From: UBA2020 sp964551435
GTDB lineage: Bacteria; Pseudomonadota; Alphaproteobacteria; Micavibrionales; UBA2020
Length of the DNA stretch: 55,561 nt
Direction: 5' to 3'
Assembly (NCBI GenBank): GCA_964551435.1
Contig: CAZKBS010000011.1
Coordinates: 1-55,561, forward strand
Positions 14,389-23,686 of the stretch are shown here, piece after piece. Below the pieces are notes generated by a model. It saw only the letters and a program-made list of their open reading frames with translations. It was not told the origin of the DNA and searched no databases. Both the position numbers and the translations under genes were made by a program. The stretch's first letter is position 1; each line of letters begins with the position of its first letter.

Positions 14389-17109
14389 TTATTCCTTGCC
14401 TTCGGTATCAGGCCCTTCGCCGGCATCGCGGATGACGGCGGCGGAGACGACCTGTTCGTCCGCTTCGATGCGGAAGAGGGTCACGCCCTGCGTCTGGCGG
14501 CCGACGAAACGGACGTCACCGACAGGCATGCGGATAATCTGGCCGCCGTTGGTCACCAGCATCACTTCGTCGCTGTCCTTGATGTTGTAGGAGCAGACGA
14601 TTTCGCCGTTGCGTGCCGAGAGCTTCATGTTCCAGATGCCCGATCCGCCGCGGCCTGTGGTGCGGTATTCATAGGCCGAGGTACGTTTGCCAAAGCCGCG
14701 GGATGTGACGGCCAGCAGGAAGTCTTCCTGCGCGGCTAGTTCGTTGAACCGCTCGTCGGTGAGGACGACGTTGCCGGATGCGGATTCTTCTTCATCCCCC
14801 GCGCCGTCTTCGGCGTCTTCAACCTGATTGCGCAGTTGCGATGCGCGTTTCAGATAGGCCATGCGTTCATCGGCTGTCGCCTCGACGTGGCGCAGGATGG
14901 AGATGGAGACGACTTCGTCGCCTTCCATCAGCTTGATACCGCGCACGCCGGTCGATGAACGTGATTTAAACAAGCGCAGCGTTTCGTCGCTGATGGGGAA
15001 GCGGATGGCTTTGCCCTTGCGCGTCGAAATCAGCAGATCGCTGTTCGGCGGGCAGGTGCGTACGTCGATCAGCTGTTCGTCGCCTTCGAGCTTCATGGCA
15101 ATCAGGCCGTTGGCGCGAATGTTTTTGAAATCCTCGAGGCTGTTGCGGCGCACCGTGCCGTGGCTGGTCGCAAAAATCACATCGAGTTTATCCCAGCTGT
15201 CTTCGTCCTCCGGCAGCGGCATCACGACGGAGATTTTCTCGTCCTTCTCCAGCGGCAGCAGGTTCACGAAAGCCTTGCCGCGCGACTGGGGCGTGCCCAG
15301 CGGCAGGCGATAGACTTTCATTTTATGCACGATACCCTTGGACGTGAAGAACAGGACGGGGGTATGCGTATTAGCGATGAACAGGTCGGTGACGAAATCT
15401 TCGTCCTTCGTCTGCATGCCGGTGCGGCCCTTGCCGCCGCGCTTTTGCGCGCGGTAGGTGGCCAGCGGCACGCGCTTGACGTAGCCGGTGTGGCTGACCG
15501 TCACGACCATGTCTTCTTTCTGGATAAGCGCTTCGAGATCGGTTTCGAACTCATCCGGAATAAGTTCGGTCTTGCGCGGGGTTGCGTATTTGTCGCGGAT
15601 TTCGACCAGCTCGCTGCGCAGAACATCCATCAGCGCCTCGCGGCTGCCGAGGATGCGCAGGTATTCGGTGATATAGGCGCAGACTTCCTTCAGCTCGTCG
15701 CCGATTTTGTCACGCTCAAGCGCCGTCAGGCGGTGCAGGCGCAAATCAAGAATGGCGCGGGCCTGCGTATCGGACATTTTATAGGTATTGTCCGCCGACA
15801 TCGGGTATTCAGGGTCGTCGATCAGCTTGATGAGCGGTGCGACGTCTTCGGCGGGCCATTGACGCGCCGTCAGTTTTTCACGCGCGTCGTTCGGGTCGGA
15901 CGCCGTGCGGATGATTTTGATGATCTCGTCTATATTCGCGACGGCAACGGCAAGGCCGGCCAAGATATGGGCGCGGTCGCGGGCTTTGCCGAGTTCGAAA
16001 ATCGTGCGTTTGGTGATGACTTCTTCGCGGAAGGCGATGAAGGCGGCGATGAACTCTTTCAGGTTCAACATCTGCGGGCGGCCGTAGTTAAGCGCCAGCA
16101 TGTTCGCGCCGAAGCTGGATTGCAGCGGCGTATGCTTGAAAAGCTGGTTCATCACCACATCGGCAATCGCATCGCGTTTCAGCTCGATGACGATGCGCAC
16201 GCCATCGCGGTCGGATTCATCACGCAGATCGCCGATGCCTTCGATAATCTTTTCGCGCACGCATTCGGCGATACGCTCCAGCAGGCGGGCTTTGTTCTGC
16301 TGATAGGGAACTTCGTGAACGATAATCGCTTCGCGGTCTTTGCGGATTTCCTCGACCGAGGTTTTCGCGCGCATGATGATGGAGCCGCGGCCCGTGTGCT
16401 GCATGCCCAGAATGCCGTTGCGGCCGAGGATTTGCGCGCCCGTCGGGAAGTCGGGGCCGGGGATGATTTCCGTTAGCTCGTCAATCGTGATGTCCGGATT
16501 GTCGATATACGCGCAGCAACCGTTGATGACTTCGCCCAGGTTGTGCGGCGGAATGTTCGTCGCCATACCCACAGCAATCCCGTTCGCGCCGTTAACCAGC
16601 AGGTTGGGGAAGCGCGCGGGCAGGACGGTCGGCTCCAGCGTTGATTCATCGTAGTTGGGCTGGAAGTCGACGGTTTCCTTGTCGATGTCTTCCAGCAGCG
16701 TTTCGGCGACTTTGTTCAGGCGCGCTTCGGTGTAACGCATCGCCGCCGCCGGGTCGCCGTCCATGGAGCCGAAGTTACCCTGACCGTCGACGAGCGTGAG
16801 ACGCATGGAGAAATCCTGCGCCATGCGAACCATCGCATCGTAAATCGCGCTGTCGCCGTGCGGGTGGTATTTACCCATGACGTCACCGACGATACGCGCG
16901 GATTTTTTATAGGGTTTGCTGCTGTCGTATCCACCTTCGCGCATGGCGTACAGAATGCGGCGATGCACGGGCTTCAGGCCGTCGCGCACATCGGGCAGGG
17001 CGCGGCTGACGATGACGCTCATCGCGTAATCGAGGTAGGATTTTTGCATTTCCTCTTCGATGGTGATGGGCGCAATGCCTTGCTTGGGGGCGGTGTTATC
17101 TGCGGTCAC
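14389..17109 (-). CDS. gyrA: DNA gyrase subunit A
   Basis: GyrA breaks and rejoins DNA in the gyrase A2B2 complex, adding negative supercoils. The 906 residues hold the winged-helix and tower core with the active-site Tyr126 in AAMRYTEARL, and the C-terminal beta-pinwheel with repeated blades; AQKRGGKGRTG is the GyrA-box-like QRGGKG motif that separates gyrase from topoisomerase IV. The quinolone region HGDSAIYD keeps Ser87 and Asp91 (Ser83 and Asp87 in E. coli), so no classical resistance change is seen. An acidic insert (EDAEDGAGDEEESASGN) lies in the C-terminal domain. Start GTG 17109 is preferred because AAGGGAAG sits just upstream; a longer frame to 17163 lacks a site. Confidence 0.96.
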   Translation of the reverse strand: MTADNTAPKQGIAPITIEEEMQKSYLDYAMSVIVSRALPDVRDGLKPVHRRILYAMREGGYDSSKPYKKSARIVGDVMGKYHPHGDSAIYDAMVRMAQDFSMRLTLVDGQGNFGSMDGDPAAAMRYTEARLNKVAETLLEDIDKETVDFQPNYDESTLEPTVLPARFPNLLVNGANGIAVGMATNIPPHNLGEVINGCCAYIDNPDITIDELTEIIPGPDFPTGAQILGRNGILGMQHTGRGSIIMRAKTSVEEIRKDREAIIVHEVPYQQNKARLLERIAECVREKIIEGIGDLRDESDRDGVRIVIELKRDAIADVVMNQLFKHTPLQSSFGANMLALNYGRPQMLNLKEFIAAFIAFREEVITKRTIFELGKARDRAHILAGLAVAVANIDEIIKIIRTASDPNDAREKLTARQWPAEDVAPLIKLIDDPEYPMSADNTYKMSDTQARAILDLRLHRLTALERDKIGDELKEVCAYITEYLRILGSREALMDVLRSELVEIRDKYATPRKTELIPDEFETDLEALIQKEDMVVTVSHTGYVKRVPLATYRAQKRGGKGRTGMQTKDEDFVTDLFIANTHTPVLFFTSKGIVHKMKVYRLPLGTPQSRGKAFVNLLPLEKDEKISVVMPLPEDEDSWDKLDVIFATSHGTVRRNSLEDFKNIRANGLIAMKLEGDEQLIDVRTCPPNSDLLISTRKGKAIRFPISDETLRLFKSRSSTGVRGIKLMEGDEVVSISILRHVEATADERMAYLKRASQLRNQVEDAEDGAGDEEESASGNVVLTDERFNELAAQEDFLLAVTSRGFGKRTSAYEYRTTGRGGSGIWNMKLSARNGEIVCSYNIKDSDEVMLVTNGGQIIRMPVGDVRFVGRQTQGVTLFRIEADEQVVSAAVIRDAGEGPDTEGKE

Positions 17110-17279
17110 GGGGCTTCCCTTATATACAGTATATGCAGTGTGGCGATACCGCCCGCCGCGCAAAGGAGCCTTGCAAAAGGCCGCGCAGGAAGGGCAGTGC
17201 CGGTCGATATTTAAACCGTTATTTTTGTAGCATTTTAAGGACGTGATGTCACAGTTTTTTGGCCGTTTTATTGGTCATA

Positions 17280-17301
17280 TTAATCGCGTCTTAATCGCGT
17301 C
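17280..17301. repeat. Tandem 11-bp repeat
   Basis: TTAATCGCGTC occurs twice head to tail with no spacer (17280-17290 and 17291-17301). It could be a paired binding site, with one helical turn per copy, for a regulator of gyrA or hppA. Confidence 0.6.
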
Positions 17302-17318
17302 GTTATTTTGACATAACG
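17301..17318. promoter_or_regulatory. Inverted repeat adjoining the tandem repeat
   Basis: CGTTAT (17301-17306) and ATAACG (17313-17318) flank TTTGAC. A dyad of this size next to a tandem repeat suggests an operator. No regulator can be named. Confidence 0.4.
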
Positions 17319-17540
17319 ATGGGTTGCGCAAGGGGGCCACAGGGGGGGTGCGATTTGTTGCGATGCCGCAAGGAAAAACACGCCCTCTCGAGGTCGGAGT
17401 GTCTTGCTATCCGCCTGAAACTTGGGCATGTTCACCCCACTCACAGTCAAACGAGGCCGTCGGGGAGATTCTTTGCGTCCGCAAAACTCCGGCGGGAAAC
17501 AACAACCAAAAAAACCAAACGAACAACGAGGAAGCAATCA

Positions 17541-19646
17541 ATGACGTTGGATATCCAAACGATTATTCTGGGTTCCGGTCTTCTGGCTCTTCTCTACGGT
17601 ATCTTCACCGGCTATCAGGTCTTGACTGCAAGCGCAGGCAACGCCCGTATGCAGGAAATTGCAGGTGCCGTACAGGAAGGTGCCAGCGCATACCTGAACC
17701 GCCAGTACACGACCATCGCCGCCGTCGGCGTTGTCGTCGCCATCATTCTGGGCATGACGCTCGGCCAGCAAGTCGGTATCGGCTTTGCCATCGGTGCCGT
17801 CCTGTCCGGTCTTGCCGGTTACATCGGCATGAACGTGTCGGTGCGTGCCAACGTCCGCACCGCGGATGCGGCGCAAAAGGGCATGAAAGAAGCACTCTCC
17901 ATCGCCTTCAAATCGGGCGCCATCACCGGCATGCTGGTGGTCGGTCTCGGTCTGCTGGGCGTTGCGGGCTACTACTTCTTCCTGCTGTCCAAGGGCACGG
18001 AAACCCGCGCGGTGCTTGAAGCACTCGTCGCGCTCGGTTTCGGCGCCTCGCTGATTTCCATTTTCGCCCGTCTCGGCGGCGGCATCTTTACCAAAGGCGC
18101 GGACGTCGGTGCCGACCTTTGCGGTAAAGTCGAAGCCAACCTGCCCGAAGACGACCCGCGCAACCCCGCGGTTATCGCCGACAACGTCGGTGACAACGTC
18201 GGTGACTGTGCCGGTATGGCGGCTGACCTGTTCGAAACCTACGCGGTGACGGTCGTTGCGACCATGCTCATCGCGGCCAGCGTTTTCGCCGGTGACAGCG
18301 TGACCAAGATGATGGAACTGCCGCTGCTTGTCGGCGGCGTGTGCATCATCGCGTCCATCGTCGGTACGTATTTCGTCCGCCTTGGCGATAGCCAGAACAT
18401 CATGATGGCGCTCTACAAGGGCCTCATCGCGACGGGTGTTATCTCTATCGGTCTGATTTACTGGTCGATCAACTTCATTCTCGGCAGCCTGCAGGGCACC
18501 GTGGAGCTCGGCACGGGCGTGCAACTGACGGGTCAGGACCTGTTCTATTGCGCGCTGATCGGTCTGGCTGTTACGGCCGCGCTGGTCTGGATCACCGAAT
18601 ACTACACCTCGACCGCGTTCCGCCCTGTCCGTTCCATCGCGAAAGCGTCTGAAACGGGCCACGGCACCAACGTGATCCAAGGTCTTGCTGTCTCTCTCGA
18701 ATCTACCGCTTTGCCGGTAATCGTGATTGCGGCCGGTATCTATGGTGCGTATGACTTCGCCGGTCTCTATGGCATCTCGCTCGCGGCAACCACCATGCTG
18801 GCTCTGGCTGGTATGATCGTCGCGCTCGACGCCTACGGCCCTGTCACCGACAACGCCGGCGGTATCGCCGAGATGTCGGAACTGCCGAAAAAAGTCCGTG
18901 TCGTCACCGACGCACTGGACGCTGTCGGCAACACGACTAAGGCCGTGACCAAAGGCTATGCAATCGGTTCCGCCGGCCTTGCTGCGCTGGTGCTGTTCGC
19001 TGCCTTTACCGAAGAGTTGAAGCACTACTTCCCCGACATGACCGTTGAGTTCCCGCTGAATGCGCCGTTCGTTATTATCGGCCTGTTCATCGGTGGCATG
19101 CTGCCGTATCTCTTCGGCGGTATCTGCATGACGGCTGTTGGCCGCGCTGCAGGTTCCATCGTGGTTGAAGTCCGCCGCCAGCTGAAAGACATCCCGGGCA
19201 TCCTCAAGGGCACGTCCAAGCCCGAGTATGGCCGCGCTGTCGACATGCTGACCAAAGCAGCGATCAAGGAAATGATCGTTCCCTCGCTGCTGCCGGTTCT
19301 CTCTCCCATCGTCCTGTTCTGGGTGGTGTGGAAAGTTGACGGCACGATGGAAGCCGGTTTCCAGGCCGTGGGCGCGATGCTCGTCGGTACGATCGTAACC
19401 GGTATTTTCGTGGCTATCTCCATGACCTCCGGTGGCGGTGCGTGGGATAACGCGAAAAAGTACATCGAAGAAGGGCATTACGGCGGCAAAGGTTCCGACG
19501 CGCATAAAGCGGCGGTAACCGGTGACACCGTCGGTGACCCCTACAAGGACACCGCAGGTCCCGCCATCAACCCGCTCATCAAGATTGCCAACATCGTGGC
19601 GATCCTGCTGGTAGCGGTCATGGCAAGCCTGAGCGCTGGCGGTTAA
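17541..19646 (+). CDS. hppA: Proton-pumping inorganic pyrophosphatase, K+-independent type
   Basis: A membrane enzyme that hydrolyses pyrophosphate and pumps protons across the inner membrane, storing energy from biosynthetic pyrophosphate. The 701 residues have about 16 hydrophobic helices. The catalytic signature DVGADLCGKVE starts at Asp188, followed by DNVGDNVGDCAGMAADLFE. Near the C-terminus, DTVGDPYKDTAGPAINPLIK gives the second acidic cluster. In GNTTKAVTKG, Lys467 and Thr470 stand at the positions that separate K+-independent enzymes (Lys, Thr) from K+-dependent ones (Ala, Gly/Ala), so the pump should not need potassium. Start ATG 17541 has GAGGAAG upstream. A terminator follows closely. 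Confidence 0.96.
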   Translation: MTLDIQTIILGSGLLALLYGIFTGYQVLTASAGNARMQEIAGAVQEGASAYLNRQYTTIAAVGVVVAIILGMTLGQQVGIGFAIGAVLSGLAGYIGMNVSVRANVRTADAAQKGMKEALSIAFKSGAITGMLVVGLGLLGVAGYYFFLLSKGTETRAVLEALVALGFGASLISIFARLGGGIFTKGADVGADLCGKVEANLPEDDPRNPAVIADNVGDNVGDCAGMAADLFETYAVTVVATMLIAASVFAGDSVTKMMELPLLVGGVCIIASIVGTYFVRLGDSQNIMMALYKGLIATGVISIGLIYWSINFILGSLQGTVELGTGVQLTGQDLFYCALIGLAVTAALVWITEYYTSTAFRPVRSIAKASETGHGTNVIQGLAVSLESTALPVIVIAAGIYGAYDFAGLYGISLAATTMLALAGMIVALDAYGPVTDNAGGIAEMSELPKKVRVVTDALDAVGNTTKAVTKGYAIGSAGLAALVLFAAFTEELKHYFPDMTVEFPLNAPFVIIGLFIGGMLPYLFGGICMTAVGRAAGSIVVEVRRQLKDIPGILKGTSKPEYGRAVDMLTKAAIKEMIVPSLLPVLSPIVLFWVVWKVDGTMEAGFQAVGAMLVGTIVTGIFVAISMTSGGGAWDNAKKYIEEGHYGGKGSDAHKAAVTGDTVGDPYKDTAGPAINPLIKIANIVAILLVAVMASLSAGG

Positions 19647-19672
19647 TCCGTCCACGCAGGTTTCTGCGACAA

Positions 19673-19707
19673 CAAAAACCCCCTTCGGTAACGAAGGGGG
19701 TTTTTTG
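19673..19707. terminator. Bidirectional intrinsic terminator
   Basis: ACCCCCTTCG pairs with CGAAGGGGGT around GTAA, with an A-run before and a T-run after. It lies between convergent hppA and bamE. Confidence 0.9.
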
Positions 19708-19756
19708 TATGCGCAATCAGAGACGGGGCAGGGCAGCCGCGCCTTGTATCTCGCGA

Positions 19757-20239
19757 TTATTTCGGAATGCTCGCGCCCGGTTTGTTCTGGACGTTCTGGT
19801 TGAAACGGCCAAGGTTGCCGACGAATTGTTCAAAGGCGGTAAACTCGCGGCCTGCGGTGGGCGTGCGGCGGGATGTGTATTCGATATCGCGCGCCTGTGC
19901 GGGGTCGAGCATGGCAACTTCGGTCACCGCGCCCATATCGTCGAAATGGACTTTGACGACCTGACGCTGTTCAACCTCGGGGGCGAAGATGCCTTTTTGC
20001 GAAACGACTTCGCCGATGTAATACCACGTCTTGTCGTCAAACGGCGACACGGCGGAGGGCGGGCCCCAGATGCGCTGCACATCATCGCGCAGGGCATTTT
20101 CCGGCTGCAGTTCGGCGATTTTGCTTTGCGTCAGCAGGTTGCCGCGCGTGGCTACGCGCGGGGTGCAGGCGGCAAGGTCGCACACCAGCAGGGCCACACC
20201 GGCCAGCAAAAGAGTTTTTTGAAAGGGGGTCGTGGTCAT
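19757..20239 (-). CDS. bamE: Outer membrane assembly lipoprotein BamE (SmpA/OmlA)
   Basis: BamE is a small lipoprotein of the BAM complex that inserts beta-barrel proteins in the outer membrane. The 160 residues begin with a lipoprotein signal whose lipobox LAAC places the lipidated Cys at 25. The SmpA/OmlA fold follows: LTQSKIAELQPENALRDDVQRIWGPPSAVSPFDDKTWYYIGE contains the helix and the GPPS turn before the first strand, and VVKVHFDDMGAVTEV the last strands. A C-terminal extension of about 45 residues (DIEYTSRRTPTAGREFTAF...) is usual in alphaproteobacterial members. It lies next to the DUF177 gene in the divergent direction, a common arrangement in this class. Confidence 0.92.
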   Translation of the reverse strand: MTTTPFQKTLLLAGVALLVCDLAACTPRVATRGNLLTQSKIAELQPENALRDDVQRIWGPPSAVSPFDDKTWYYIGEVVSQKGIFAPEVEQRQVVKVHFDDMGAVTEVAMLDPAQARDIEYTSRRTPTAGREFTAFEQFVGNLGRFNQNVQNKPGASIPK

Positions 20240-20394
20240 TGACAGCCTCTGATAAACGCTTGGAGCCTGATTTTATACGCATTCATGTCCCAAGTAGCAA
20301 GATAATGGGGCGTGATAATAAGGAAATCCTTTGTTTTTTAACCGGAAATGATGTAAAAACATGCGCTTGAAAGTGTTATTGAAAACGGTTTCCC

Positions 20395-20958
20395 ATGACA
20401 GCCCATGCCCCCCATCACAAGCCTGAATTTTCCCGCCTGATTGCCATCGAAGGTATCGCGCCGGATAAAATCCGCAAGGAAACCATCAGCGCTACCGCCG
20501 AGGAAGAGGCCGCGCTCGCCGCGCGTTTCGGTCTGCGCAGCCTCAAGAACTTCTCGGCCGAGCTGTCTATCCGCCGCGTGCCGGGCGGCACCGCCGTGCG
20601 TATCGAGGGCAGTTTCCGCGCCGATCTGGTACAGGCCTGCGTGGTATCGCTGCAGGACGTGCATGGCCATGTCGAGGGGCAGTTCGATACCTATTTCACA
20701 GAAGACGCCGAACAGGCGCGCGAAGAAATCTCCTTTACGCTGGATGACGACCTTGATGCCGCCGAAATGGTGCATAACGGTATGATCGACCTCGGCGAGG
20801 TGGTGGCGCAGTATCTGTCGCTGGAGATTGATCCGTATCCGCGCGCTCCTGGCGTCAGTCTGGCCGCCCAGATGCAGGCGAACGGCCAGCCCAAAAAAGA
20901 CAATCCTTTTCAGGCGCTTGCGGCGCTTAAAGACGATAAATCCCAAAAAGGCGAATAA
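20395..20958 (+). CDS. DUF177 (YceD-like) protein
   Basis: A 187-residue member of the YceD/DUF177 family, small proteins usually encoded just before rpmF and linked to 23S rRNA or large-subunit maturation. Family features are the opening SRLIAIEGI strand, LSIRRVPGGTAVRIEGSFRADLVQACVVSLQDV with the single conserved Cys, and DLGEVVAQYLSLEIDPYPRAPG near residue 130. The canonical second Cys of some members is absent. The ATG at 20395 has no good ribosome site. It is followed by rpmF after 221 bases, a wider gap than usual. Confidence 0.85.
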   Translation: MTAHAPHHKPEFSRLIAIEGIAPDKIRKETISATAEEEAALAARFGLRSLKNFSAELSIRRVPGGTAVRIEGSFRADLVQACVVSLQDVHGHVEGQFDTYFTEDAEQAREEISFTLDDDLDAAEMVHNGMIDLGEVVAQYLSLEIDPYPRAPGVSLAAQMQANGQPKKDNPFQALAALKDDKSQKGE

Positions 20959-20974
20959 AATCAGGGTCTGCCCG

Positions 20975-21005
20975 CCCGCCGCAGCGGCGGGGACTGCCTT
21001 TTTAC
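20975..21005 (+). terminator. Possible terminator after the DUF177 gene
   Basis: CCCGCC (20975-20980) pairs with GGCGGG (20986-20991), followed by ACTGCC and a short TTTTT run. The stem is short, so partial termination ahead of rpmF is the most that can be claimed. Confidence 0.4.
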
Positions 21006-21179
21006 TTGTAAAATCCGCGGAAAAGGGTATGAATCAGGCGGATTTTTCTTGCGCCTGCAGGGCTTTTTCGTTATGTAATGACCCCTGCGCCCGAGTGGCC
21101 TGTTGGCTGCCTGCGGATTTCGCGAGAAAAAGCGAAAGCACAAGAATTCGGAATTCACACGAGGAAAGAGTAACAAGCC

Positions 21180-21356
21180 ATGGCTGTTCCCAAGAAGAAA
21201 ACGTCCAAATCCCGCCGCAACATGCGCCGTTCGCACCATGCGCTGTCCGCACCGACGGCTGTTGAAGACAAAAAGACCGGCGAAATGGTTCGCCCGCACC
21301 ACGTTTGCCTGAAAACGGGCACGTACAAAGGCCAGCAAGTCATCGATATCGACTAA
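21180..21356 (+). CDS. rpmF: 50S ribosomal protein L32
   Basis: A 58-residue ribosomal protein. MAVPKKKTSKSRRNMRRSHH is the canonical L32 start, followed by HALSAPTA and the HHVCLKTGTYKGQQVID end. Only one Cys remains of the four that bind zinc in some L32 proteins, so this is the zinc-free form. A GAGGAAAG ribosome site precedes ATG 21180. The gene was too short for a 60-residue cut-off and is easily missed. It sits in the conserved DUF177-rpmF-plsX-fabH order. Confidence 0.96.
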   Translation: MAVPKKKTSKSRRNMRRSHHALSAPTAVEDKKTGEMVRPHHVCLKTGTYKGQQVIDID

Positions 21357-21380
21357 TCCCAGCGGCGGGTATCCGGCGTC

Positions 21381-22568
21381 ATGCCGGCCCGCCACTTTGC
21401 CGCGCGCGGCGCACAGGCCGCGGTTTTCGCGGCGGCACGATATCAGAGGCCGGTTTTGCATCAGCAACAACATAACCTCGTTATCTCTCTGGATGGTATG
21501 GGGGGCGACCACGCCCCGCGTATCGTCATAGAGGGGGCGAACATTGCGCGTGGACAGTTTCCGTCCGCGCGCTTCATCGTTTTCGGTGACGAGGCGCAGA
21601 TCCGCCCCATCGTTGCCGAATATCCGGGCCTGTCCGACGTTCTCGACATCCGCCATACCCCAGACCGCGTGACCGCCGACGACAAGCCGGGGCAGGTCTT
21701 GCGCACGGGCCGCAATTCCAGCATGCGCCTTGCGATTGATGCAGTGGCGAAGGGCGAAGCGCATTGCGTGGTGTCCGCCGGCAATACAGGCGCGCTGATG
21801 GCGATGGCGAAATTCAGCCTGAAAGTGATGGCGGGGATTCACCGCCCCGCGATTGCCACGTTCCTGCCGACGCGCGTTGCGGGCAAGGGGACGGTGCTGC
21901 TGGACCTCGGCGCGAATGCCGAATGCGATGCGTATAATCTTTTGGAATTTGCGGTGCTTGGCGCGGTCTTTTCGCGCGAAACGTTCGGTATCGAACAGCC
22001 GCATATCGGTATTCTCAACATCGGTTCCGAAGCCATGAAGGGCAGCGAGCTTGTCAAGGAAAGCGCCGAGATGCTGTCGCGCGCGAAGCTGCCCGGCATT
22101 TATAAAGGCTTCGCCGAGGGCGATGATATCTGCACCGGCGCATTCGATGTGATTGTGACGGACGGCTTTACCGGCAACGTCACCTTGAAAACCATCGAAG
22201 GCACGGCGCGTCTTATCAAGCATATGGTGAAAGAAGCGTTGAAATCGTCGTGGCTGGTCAAGCTGGGGCTTTTGCTGGCGGCGCCCGGCTTGCTGCTGTG
22301 CTATCGTCCGATGAAGCATTTTTCCAAACGTATCGATCCGCGTTATTACAACGGCGCGAGCCTGCTGGGCCTCAAAGGTCTTTGCATCAAAAGCCATGGC
22401 GGTACCGACGGTATCGGTTTTGCGAATGCAATCGCCGTGGCCGCAGGGCTTGCGGCCAACCGCTTTAATGAAAAAGTTGAAGCAGAGCTTCAGCGCCTCG
22501 GCGCCGATGCGCTGCGCCCCGCCGGAGAGGTCGAAGCACCTGCCCGTTTGGCGGGAGAGGAGGGATAA
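21381..22568 (+). CDS. plsX: Phosphate acyltransferase PlsX
   Basis: PlsX turns acyl-ACP into acyl-phosphate for the first step of phospholipid synthesis. The fold starts at LVISLDGMGGDHAP near residue 33. VSAGNTGALMA, LDLGANAEC, GNVTLKTIEGTARL and KSHGGTDGIGFANAI are further family signatures. The total of 395 residues includes about 30 extra N-terminal residues if ATG 21381 is used. A TTG at 21456 with AGAGG upstream would give MHQQQHNLVISLDG and the usual length, and may be the real start. The stop overlaps the fabH ATG (TAATG). Confidence 0.95.
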   Translation: MPARHFAARGAQAAVFAAARYQRPVLHQQQHNLVISLDGMGGDHAPRIVIEGANIARGQFPSARFIVFGDEAQIRPIVAEYPGLSDVLDIRHTPDRVTADDKPGQVLRTGRNSSMRLAIDAVAKGEAHCVVSAGNTGALMAMAKFSLKVMAGIHRPAIATFLPTRVAGKGTVLLDLGANAECDAYNLLEFAVLGAVFSRETFGIEQPHIGILNIGSEAMKGSELVKESAEMLSRAKLPGIYKGFAEGDDICTGAFDVIVTDGFTGNVTLKTIEGTARLIKHMVKEALKSSWLVKLGLLLAAPGLLLCYRPMKHFSKRIDPRYYNGASLLGLKGLCIKSHGGTDGIGFANAIAVAAGLAANRFNEKVEAELQRLGADALRPAGEVEAPARLAGEEG

Positions 22569-23545
22569 TGCGCCGTTCCGTGATGCTGTCCTGCGGCTCG
22601 TACCTGCCGGAAAAATTTTTGACAAACAACGATCTCGCCAAACTTGTTGATACCACGGATGAGTGGATCACGCAGCGCACCGGCATTCGCAAGCGCCATA
22701 TTGCGGGCGAGGGGGAGAAGACCTCCGATATGGCGACGCGCGCTGCGGAAAAAGCGCTCAAGGCCGCAGGGCTCAAGGGCGGCGATATCGACGCGATTTT
22801 TCTTGCGACCACCACGCCCGACCAGACGTTTCCCGCCACCGCCGTGACGGTGCAGGACAACATCGGCATGGGCGACCGCGGCTTTGCATTTGACATTCAG
22901 GCCGTTTGTTCCGGCTTCATCTATGCTTTATCAACCGCCGATAACTTCATCAAATCCGGACAGATTAACCGCGCGCTGGTGATTGGCGCGGAGCATTTCA
23001 CGCGTCTTTTGGATTGGGACGACCGCACGACTTGCGTGCTGTTCGGAGACGGCGCGGGCGCTGTTGTTCTTCAGGCGTCGGATGAAGGCAAGGGCGATAA
23101 GACCGACCGCGGCATTCTGACCACGCATCTGCATTCCGAAGGCGCGAAGCGCGATCTGCTTTATGTCGATGGCGGCCCGTCGAGCACGCGCAGCGTCGGC
23201 CATGTGCGCATGAACGGCAAAGAGGTTTTCCGTAATGCGGTGACCCGCATGAGCGAGGCGATTGTCGAGGCGATGGAAACGAGTGGCGTCAGCCCCAGCG
23301 AGGTCAACTGGCTGGTGCCGCATCAGGCGAACCGCCGCATCATCGACGCGACGGCGGAGAAACTGAATTTGTCGCCTGAAAAAGTTGTCGTGACGGTGCA
23401 AGACCATGGTAATACGTCGGCGGCATCGATTCCCCTCGCGCTCGCGACGGCGGTGGAAGATGGCCGAATCCAGCGCGGTGATCTGATTCTCATGGAAGCC
23501 ATGGGCGGGGGCCTCACATGGGGCGCTGCGCTCGCGCGCTGGTGA
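22568..23545 (+). CDS. fabH: 3-oxoacyl-ACP synthase III
   Basis: FabH starts fatty acid synthesis by condensing acetyl-CoA with malonyl-ACP. The 325 residues carry Cys114 in QAVCSGFIYAL, His252 in VPHQANRRI and Asn282 in DHGNTSAASIPLAL, the FabH triad. The first residues (MLSCGSYLPEKFLTN...) match the family. It overlaps plsX by one base with a GGAGGGA site inside plsX, so translation is coupled. Confidence 0.96.
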   Translation: MRRSVMLSCGSYLPEKFLTNNDLAKLVDTTDEWITQRTGIRKRHIAGEGEKTSDMATRAAEKALKAAGLKGGDIDAIFLATTTPDQTFPATAVTVQDNIGMGDRGFAFDIQAVCSGFIYALSTADNFIKSGQINRALVIGAEHFTRLLDWDDRTTCVLFGDGAGAVVLQASDEGKGDKTDRGILTTHLHSEGAKRDLLYVDGGPSSTRSVGHVRMNGKEVFRNAVTRMSEAIVEAMETSGVSPSEVNWLVPHQANRRIIDATAEKLNLSPEKVVVTVQDHGNTSAASIPLALATAVEDGRIQRGDLILMEAMGGGLTWGAALARW

Positions 23546-23686
23546 TTTTTTGCGACTCCGCCCAAACCCTTTATTGGGCGGGTTTTTGACCGGTTTATTT
23601 ACTGTAACTGACAGCTTCAACTCTTTGTATTGACTAATGAAATGTGAATCATTACCGTGAGATTCACCAAGAGCGAGGTGCATTCC

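Larger units (their letters stand above)
17110..17540. other. Divergent intergenic region between gyrA and hppA
   Basis: About 430 bases that must carry promoters for both genes. An open plus-strand frame from 17319 merges into hppA but has no coding character before 17541. Structured elements are a tandem 11-base repeat at 17280-17301 and a 6-bp inverted repeat at 17301-17318. A TTGACA box at 17308-17313 has no well-placed -10 partner. Confidence 0.5.

Noticed and set aside
15160..16476. 438-codon plus-strand frame over gyrA
   Set aside because: Antisense to gyrA, with no domain or credible start.
17319..17540. 74-residue N-terminal extension of HppA
   Set aside because: The extension is not similar to the family. 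ATG 17541 has GAGGAAG directly upstream.
17538..19655. 705-codon minus-strand frame over hppA
   Set aside because: It is entirely antisense to a clear membrane pyrophosphatase and is dominated by Asp, Arg, His and Gly.
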